Shown here in pieces: positions 32,588 to 36,857 of a stretch of DNA of 36,857 bases. A program made the translations under genes and the position numbers. The first letter of the stretch is position 1. Every line of letters starts with the position of its first letter. This DNA is from an uncultured Oscillospiraceae bacterium (lineage in GTDB: Bacteria > Bacillota > Clostridia > Oscillospirales > Ruminococcaceae): assembly GCA_949285935.1 (NCBI GenBank), contig CASEAH010000061.1:1-36857 (forward strand), in the 5' to 3' direction. A model generated the notes under the pieces. It was not told the DNA's origin. It searched no databases and saw nothing but the letters and a program-made list of their open reading frames with translations.

Positions 32588-33597
32588 CAGCGGCTCTTGC
32601 CCATAAAGGGCAGCAGCTGATCCACCCGTCCGGCCACCTGGGCAAAGACCTCGGGGGTAAGGGATTGGGCTCCGTCGCAAAGAGCGTGGCGGGGATCGTT
32701 GTGGACCTCGATCATCAGGCCGTCGGCCCCTGCGGCCACCGCGGCCATGGACATGGGCTCCACCAGCCGGGAGATGCCGGTGGCATGACTGGGATCCACC
32801 ACAACGGGCAGGTGGCTCATTTCGTGAAGGAGGGGGACGGCAGACAGGTCCAGGGTGTTCCGGGTGGCGTTTTCAAAGGTGCGGATTCCCCGCTCACAGA
32901 GGATCACTTTCTGGTTGCCTCCCGCCATGATGTATTCGGCGCTCATCAGCAGCTCCTGCAGGGTGTTGGCCAGACCCCGCTTGAGCAGGATGGGCTTGTC
33001 GATGGCACCCAATTCCTTAAGCAGCTCAAAGTTCTGCATATTCCGCGCGCCCACCTGGATGATGTCCACATCCTGGAACCAGGGAAGATGGCTGCCCTCC
33101 ATGATCTCGGTGACAATGGGCATGCCGGTGGCCTCCTTGGCCCGCAGGAGCAGCTCCAGCCCCTGGGCCCGCAGGCCCTGGAAGGCGTAAGGGGAGGTCC
33201 GGGGTTTAAAGGCGCCGCCCCGCAGGAGGGTAGCTCCGGCCGCCTTCACCTGCCGGGCCACCGCTATGATCTGTTCTTCCGACTCCACCGAACAGGGGCC
33301 TGCAATGATCTGGAAATGGCCGCCGCCGATCTTTTGCCCCCCCACTTCAATGACGGTATCGTCGGGGTGGAACTTGCGGTTGGCGTTTTTGTAGGGCTCC
33401 TGGATGCGCTTGGCGTCCTCCACGATCTCCAGGCTGCGCACCAGGTCGATGTCTACCCGGGAGGTATCCCCCACCAGTCCCAGCACCGTCTGGTAGGCAC
33501 CCTGGCTCAGATGGGTCTCCAGCCCCATGCCGTGGAGCCAGTCCAGCAGGCTGTCCAGCTGTTTTTGGTCGGGTTCTCTCTTCAGTACCAGTATCAT
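32587..33597 (-). CDS. aroF: 3-deoxy-7-phosphoheptulonate (DAHP) synthase
   Basis: A protein of 336 residues of the type I beta group found in Thermotoga and Bacillus. It condenses PEP with erythrose-4-phosphate, the entry step. Residues 1-~70 form a ferredoxin-like regulatory domain (MILVLKREPDQKQLDSLLDW), often responsible for Tyr/Phe inhibition. The barrel has IIAGPCSVES, LLRGGAFKPRTSPYAFQG and VVDPSHATG with metal ligands. GGGAGG precedes the ATG. It is the first structural gene of the operon and sits 39 bp after the leader terminator. Confidence 0.97.
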   Translation of the reverse strand: MILVLKREPDQKQLDSLLDWLHGMGLETHLSQGAYQTVLGLVGDTSRVDIDLVRSLEIVEDAKRIQEPYKNANRKFHPDDTVIEVGGQKIGGGHFQIIAGPCSVESEEQIIAVARQVKAAGATLLRGGAFKPRTSPYAFQGLRAQGLELLLRAKEATGMPIVTEIMEGSHLPWFQDVDIIQVGARNMQNFELLKELGAIDKPILLKRGLANTLQELLMSAEYIMAGGNQKVILCERGIRTFENATRNTLDLSAVPLLHEMSHLPVVVDPSHATGISRLVEPMSMAAVAAGADGLMIEVHNDPRHALCDGAQSLTPEVFAQVAGRVDQLLPFMGKSR

Positions 33598-33635
33598 AAC
33601 AAAAGTCCTCCCTTTTTTGTTCCGCTTTCTTCCGC

Positions 33636-33675
33636 AAAAAAACAGCCCCGCCGCGGGTTCCCGCTGCGAGGCTGT
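33636..33675 (-). terminator. Attenuator terminator upstream of aroF
   Basis: On the minus strand, ACAGCCTCGCAGCGGG pairs with CCCGCGGCGGGGCTGT (16 positions, one mismatch and one G-U) around a minimal loop, followed by seven T. It lies between the leader peptide and aroF, with no structural gene before it, which is what an attenuator requires. Its 5' arm can also pair with GGCAAGGCT at 33741-33749 inside the leader peptide. Confidence 0.9.
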
Positions 33676-33695
33676 CAGTCAGGCGAATATACCTA

Positions 33696-33812
33696 TCACG
33701 CCCGGACCGTGCTTCTCCTGTCAGCAGACAAACCCGAAAAAGCCTTGCCATAAAAATAGGCAAAGCTATAGCTAAAGTAGAAAAATTCAACGGTAAGGCT
33801 GTAATTTTTCAT
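33696..33812 (-). CDS. Phe/Tyr-rich leader peptide of the aromatic operon
   Basis: An open frame of 38 codons plus TGA, too short for standard gene finding. It begins MKNYSLTVE, then FFYFSYSFAYFY (residues 10-21, nine of twelve aromatic), then GKAFSGLSA and a basic tail. In total there are six Phe and five Tyr, and no Trp. CGGAG and GGGAGG lie 11-23 bases upstream, a somewhat long spacing. The RNA over codons 5-7 (AGCCTTACC, 33792-33800) can pair with codons 22-24 (GGCAAGGCT, 33741-33749), which can instead pair with the 5' arm of the terminator. This is the layout of ribosome-mediated attenuation: stalling at Phe or Tyr codons would free the second segment and prevent termination. The peptide and mechanism are inferred from sequence only. 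Confidence 0.85.
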   Translation of the reverse strand: MKNYSLTVEFFYFSYSFAYFYGKAFSGLSADRRSTVRA

Positions 33813-33889
33813 AGCTTCGGGCACTCCGTTTCCTCCCGCCGGGGCGGGATCCGTCAGGGTAAAGTACGGTTTTCCGACCGTTTGCGGTC

Positions 33890-33918
33890 ATTATAGCACA
33901 GCATTTTACCGCTGTAAA
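33890..33918 (-). promoter_or_regulatory. Promoter of the aromatic operon
   Basis: Minus-strand TTTACA (33913-33918), 17-bp spacer, perfect TATAAT (33890-33895). The -35 element lies in the dyad TTTAC-AGCG-GTAAA. CGTACTTTAC occurs both at the -35 and again ~53 bp downstream, so a second, protein-based layer of control is possible. A GACCG/CGGTC hairpin sits at the predicted 5' end of the RNA. Confidence 0.8.
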
Positions 33919-33944
33919 GTACGAATTTTCCCTTTTGCAAAATT

Positions 33945-34751
33945 TTACGGATTTTTTCCCACCCGCAGTTGGATCTCGGTGACATATTCTTCCCGGTCCA
34001 GGGTCTCGTGGGCGTCAATGTGATAGATTTCCACCGGCGCGTCCAGGGGATGCAGGCCCTGGCCTTCCATAAATTCTCTCAGGCGGCCCATGGTCTCCTC
34101 CCGCCGGGCGTAGCTTCCCCGGTACACCGCCGACGCATACAGCCCCGGTTCCAGCAGCACGTCCCAGTCCCGGGCCCCCGGGGTTATGAGGAGGACAGAG
34201 GAAAAGCACCCGTATTCTCCCCGGGCCAGATGCTCCGCGCTGAGGACCGCGGCAATCTTTTCGTCATCCAGGCTGCGGAGTACCGTTTCATGCTTTTTTT
34301 CCAGCTTGCGCAGCAGGAAGTCCATATTATCATCCAGGATCACTTCGTTCCCCAGCTGATAGCAGGGGCGGCCGGAAAGTTCCAGCAGACGGGGAGCTTC
34401 AGGCAGGGCTGACGCCTCCCGGATGTCCCGGATGCGGCGCTCTACATCCCGCCGGGCCTGGCGCAGCTCCCGGATACGGCTGTCAATGATCCGTTCCTCC
34501 TCCTCCATCATCCTGAGGGTGGAGGGTACGCTGCGGGCAGTAATATAATCCCGGATCCGTTCCATGGGCATATCCAGTTCCCGCAGTTCCCGGATGACAT
34601 TGAGATTGCAGATGTCCTGGATGCGGTAGCGGCGGTAGTTGTTTTCTCCCCGTTCAGGGGAAAGGATTCCCTGTTCCTCATAGTAGCGCAGGGTATCTGC
34701 GCACAGGCCGTAAAGCCGGGCGATCTCACGGATGCGATAGCTGTCGCTCAT
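33945..34751 (-). CDS. MerR-family regulator with GyrI-like effector domain
   Basis: A protein of 268 residues. The N-terminal winged helix (about 1-70) reads YRIREIARLYGLCADTLRYYEEQGILSPER, the MerR signature (seen as IREIARLYGLCADTLRYYEE). A coiled-coil dimerisation helix rich in Arg and Glu spans about 75-120. The C-terminal ~145 residues resemble the multidrug-binding domain of BmrR/BltR (GyrI-like). No metal-binding cysteine set is visible, which favours an organic ligand. The start at 34751 has AGAAGG upstream. It is divergent from a MATE pump whose promoter has MerR features, the likely target; its 3' end abuts the aroF promoter. Confidence 0.9.
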   Translation of the reverse strand: MSDSYRIREIARLYGLCADTLRYYEEQGILSPERGENNYRRYRIQDICNLNVIRELRELDMPMERIRDYITARSVPSTLRMMEEEERIIDSRIRELRQARRDVERRIRDIREASALPEAPRLLELSGRPCYQLGNEVILDDNMDFLLRKLEKKHETVLRSLDDEKIAAVLSAEHLARGEYGCFSSVLLITPGARDWDVLLEPGLYASAVYRGSYARREETMGRLREFMEGQGLHPLDAPVEIYHIDAHETLDREEYVTEIQLRVGKNP

Positions 34752-35481
34752 GTTTGGAACCTTCTTTCTATAATTGCTTTGTGATTGCCCCCAAAATCGG
34801 AGCCGGGCCTGCCGGCGGCCGGGGAGATTCCCCTCCAAGAATTCAGGATGCGCTCCCCTCCTGCCCTGATCCGCTCCCCCTGATCCCCCAAAAATCATGG
34901 CTGGCCTTCACCATATCCCGTGGCAATTTCCCTGGAAAGGAACACCAACTTTCCGCCTCATCTTTTGGGGGCTGGGCTGGATTTCTGGGGCGGAGGCTTC
35001 CGCCTTCTCCGTCCCAAGCTGGCGGGACTGCCGCTATGGATACAAAATTCTCTGCCCCGCCGCTTTTCTTTTCCTCCGCACGGGATATTGGGGGAGGAGC
35101 GGAGATTTCTGGCTTTTGAGTCCCAAGCTGGAGGAACTTCTGTTATGGATACAAAATTCCCTGCCCCGCCGCTTTCCTTTCCCGCTGCACAGGATATTGG
35201 GGGAGGGGGCGGATGCTTTTGCCTTTTGGTGCGCCGGTTGGGGCATCTCCTCTGTAAAAAGAGCGCCCTGCACCCAAATTTTTTAAAACAGCAAATGTAC
35301 TTTCCCAGACTGCCTCCAATTGGATGCATATCAGGAGATGTTTGAAAGAATGCTGGCCCCTCTGTTTATTCCTGGCAGCCCCAGCCAAGCCGGAACAGGG
35401 TTTGTCCGCATATGGGAAAGGTTTGTCAGCCCCATTCTTGGACCGGATCGGGGGTGTGATGAATTTAACGAAAAATCCCCC
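34752..35481. other. Intergenic region between merR and the MATE gene
   Basis: About 730 bp with no convincing gene. The central part is the 109-bp tandem repeat (separate entry). The frames that cross it have no ribosome-binding site and repeat with the DNA. 35240-35481 shows nothing recognisable before the MATE promoter. Confidence 0.6.
34965..35235. repeat. 109-bp tandem repeat between merR and MATE
   Basis: GTCCCAAGCTGG occurs at 35011 and 35120, TATGGATACAAAATTC at 35035 and 35144, and GATATTGGGGGAGG at 35084 and 35193, all exactly 109 bp apart. A more diverged unit begins near 34900-34965 (TTTTGGGGGCTGG). The array is unrelated in sequence to the 98-bp and 186-bp repeats elsewhere in the window. 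Confidence 0.85.
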
Positions 35482-35512
35482 TTGACATTCGTATTATACG
35501 AGGGTTTATACT
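35482..35512 (+). promoter_or_regulatory. MerR-type promoter of the MATE efflux gene
   Basis: TTGACA (35482-35487), a 19-bp spacer, TATACT (35507-35512). The spacer holds the dyad TCGTA-TTA-TACGA (35489-35501). A 19-20 bp spacer carrying a dyad next to the -35 is the hallmark of promoters activated by MerR proteins, and a MerR gene is divergently placed nearby. A 17-bp reading with TTTATA as -10 is the alternative. A small GC hairpin AGCGGG/CCCGCT (35526-35545) follows in the leader. Confidence 0.75.
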
Positions 35513-35577
35513 AAAAATCAAGAACAGCGGGTCCACTTCCCCGCTTCATCCGCCCGCTTTGTCCCGGGCTCAAATTC

Positions 35578-35583
35578 AGGAGG
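35578..35583 (+). promoter_or_regulatory. Ribosome-binding site fixing a TTG start for the MATE gene
   Basis: AGGAGG, 7 bases before TTG at 35591. There is no in-frame ATG until the membrane core (Met at about residue 18), which would delete part of the first helix. Confidence 0.8.
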
Positions 35584-35590
35584 TTTTATT

Positions 35591-36857
35591 TTGTCCCTCA
35601 AAAAGAAATTCTTTCAGTTCGCGGCTCCGTCCATCGTGTCCATGTGGGTATTCGCCCTTTACACCGTGGTGGACGGTGCTTTTGTGGCCTGGGGCTGCGG
35701 TGAATCGGCCCTGGCGGCAGTGAACATCGCGTCCCCCTTTACGGTTTTCATCTTTGCCATCGGCCTTATTTTTGCCACCGGCTGCTCCACAGTTACTTCC
35801 ATCCTGCTGGGCCAGGGGAACAACAAAGAAGCCAACCGCATTTTTACCCAGAATGTGGTGGTGCTTTCGGTGCTTTCCCTGTTCATTACCGGCGGCGCCG
35901 TCCTGTTCTCCGAGCCCATTGCGCGGTTTTTGGGCGCGACCGATTCCAACCTGTTTCTGGTGCAGGAGTACCTCATCGGCATTTCTTCCTTTGCCGGCTT
36001 TTTTATGGTTTCCTATAACATGGAGGTACTGATAAAAACCGACGGTACTCCTCAGCTTTCCGCTATCGGCGTTTCTTGCTGCGCCCTCACCAACATCGGC
36101 CTGGACTATCTGTTTGTTATCCGGTTTGGATGGGGCGTGTTGGGCGCTGCGGTGGCTACCGGCATTGCTCAGGTGGTCTCCACCTCCATTTTCCTTATCT
36201 ATTTCCTGACCCGCTCCAAGCGGCTCCACTTTGCCCGTTTCCGCCCTGACCTGAGCATTTACCGGCGGATCATCCCCATTGGCCTGGCAGACGGCCTTAC
36301 CGAACTGTCCGGTGGTATCGTGATCTTTCTCTTTAACCGCACCATCCTCCAGGTCATCGGCGAATCCGGCGTGGTCAGCTATACCATCATTTCTTATGTA
36401 AACACTCTGGTGATCAATGCCATGGCCGGTACCACCCAGGGCATGCAGCCTCTGGTCAGCTTCCATTATGGCAAGGGGGATATCGCCTCCTGCCACAAAC
36501 TGCTGCGTTATGCGGTACTCACCGCCTTCGGCGTTGCCCTTACCATTTTCCTGGGGGTCCAGGTGGCAGCAGAATCCATTGTTTCCATCTTCATCCGGCC
36601 CGAAAGCGTGGAGGTCTTTAACTACACTGCCAGAGCGCTGCGGATTTTCTCCTGCTCCTTCCTGCTGGTAGGGATCAATGTGGTTTTGGCCGGCTTCTTT
36701 GCCGCTTTGGAAAAGCCCCGCTGCTCCTTCAGCATTTCTCTCAGCCGCAGTCTGGTACTGTTGGCGGGCAGCCTGGCGGTTCTGGCCGCCACCCTGGGGG
36801 ACAGCGGCATCTGGATGGCCACCAGTGTTTCCGAGGGTCTGTGTCTGATTCTCTCTT
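35591..36857 (+). CDS. MATE-family multidrug efflux transporter (3' end cut by window)
   Basis: An open frame of 422 codons from a TTG start, still open at the window end; family members have ~450 residues, so little is missing. It starts LKKKFFQFAAPSIVSMWVFALYTVVDGAFVA, as MATE proteins do (first helix then TVVDG). Two homologous six-helix halves are visible; LGATDSNLFLVQEYL and AGTTQGMQPLVSFHYGKGD mark equivalent conserved loops. DinF/MepA-type exporters expel cationic drugs by Na+ or H+ antiport. Regulation by the nearby MerR/GyrI-like protein is suggested by the promoter. The substrate is unknown. Confidence 0.93.
   Translation, partial: MSLKKKFFQFAAPSIVSMWVFALYTVVDGAFVAWGCGESALAAVNIASPFTVFIFAIGLIFATGCSTVTSILLGQGNNKEANRIFTQNVVVLSVLSLFITGGAVLFSEPIARFLGATDSNLFLVQEYLIGISSFAGFFMVSYNMEVLIKTDGTPQLSAIGVSCCALTNIGLDYLFVIRFGWGVLGAAVATGIAQVVSTSIFLIYFLTRSKRLHFARFRPDLSIYRRIIPIGLADGLTELSGGIVIFLFNRTILQVIGESGVVSYTIISYVNTLVINAMAGTTQGMQPLVSFHYGKGDIASCHKLLRYAVLTAFGVALTIFLGVQVAAESIVSIFIRPESVEVFNYTARALRIFSCSFLLVGINVVLAGFFAALEKPRCSFSISLSRSLVLLAGSLAVLAATLGDSGIWMATSVSEGLCLILS

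Noticed and set aside
34900-35235. Possible CRISPR array
   Set aside because: The repeats are ~109 bp with no unique spacers and drift throughout; no cas gene is near.

Overview
The window is high-GC chromosomal DNA from a Gram-positive anaerobe. It carries a FabK-type fatty-acid operon with a FabT-like MarR regulator, a PyrK/PyrD-B pyrimidine operon, pyruvate phosphate dikinase and sigma-A-like promoters with strong AGGAGG ribosome-binding sites. UUG and GUG starts are frequent. I infer a Clostridia member of the Oscillospiraceae type (Flavonifractor/Intestinimonas-like), but no rRNA or ribosomal protein gene is present to fix the taxon. Gene content is mostly core metabolism; the unusual material lies in the intergenic DNA.

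Layout. (1) 1-356: 3' end of ppdK (+), closed by tandem hairpins. (2) 637-10375 (-): a complete type II fatty-acid operon transcribed acpP-accB-accC-accD-accA-fabH-fabK-fabD-fabG-fabF-fabZ-fabT, with the presumed regulator as last cistron and an AT-rich candidate operator at the acpP promoter. (3) 10583-11392 (+): a metallo-beta-lactamase-fold hydrolase with its own promoter. (4) 11960-13776 (-): Crp/Fnr regulator, PrdX/YbaK-type aminoacyl-tRNA deacylase and MnmM tRNA methyltransferase. (5) 14077-16488 (+): an SsuABC/NrtABC/ThiXYZ-type ABC importer of unknown substrate. (6) 17257-18234 (+): an M14/AstE-type metallohydrolase behind an AT-rich leader. (7) 18323-19531: 1.2 kb with no convincing gene; it contains what looks like a 5' fragment of RNase P RNA. 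(8) 19532-24256 (-): pyrC-pyrK-pyrD-pyrF-pyrE. (9) 24465-33597 (-): an aromatic operon aroF-tyrA-aroB-aroA-aroC-pheA-aroEK-aroQ-rhodanese that covers all seven shikimate steps plus both the Phe and Tyr branches; aroE and aroK are fused. (10) 33945-34751 (-): a MerR-family regulator with a GyrI-like effector domain, separated by 0.8 kb from a MATE efflux pump (35591 onward, +, cut by the window end) whose promoter has the MerR-type 19-bp spacer and dyad.

The most notable observation is upstream of aroF. A promoter is followed by a 38-codon leader peptide (33696-33812, -) in which 9 of 12 consecutive residues are Phe or Tyr, then by mutually exclusive RNA pairings and a strong intrinsic terminator just before aroF. 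This is the architecture of ribosome-mediated transcription attenuation, known for pheA and trp operons of Proteobacteria, here in what looks like a Firmicute where T-boxes or TRAP would be expected. It would set the whole aromatic operon by Phe- and Tyr-tRNA charging.

A second theme is that three intergenic gaps each hold a different short tandem repeat: 98 bp x2 at 16.57 kb, 186 bp x2-3 inside the aro operon at 27.7-28.2 kb, and 109 bp x2-3 at 35.0 kb. None is a CRISPR array. I found no insertion sequence, tRNA, rRNA or CRISPR array.
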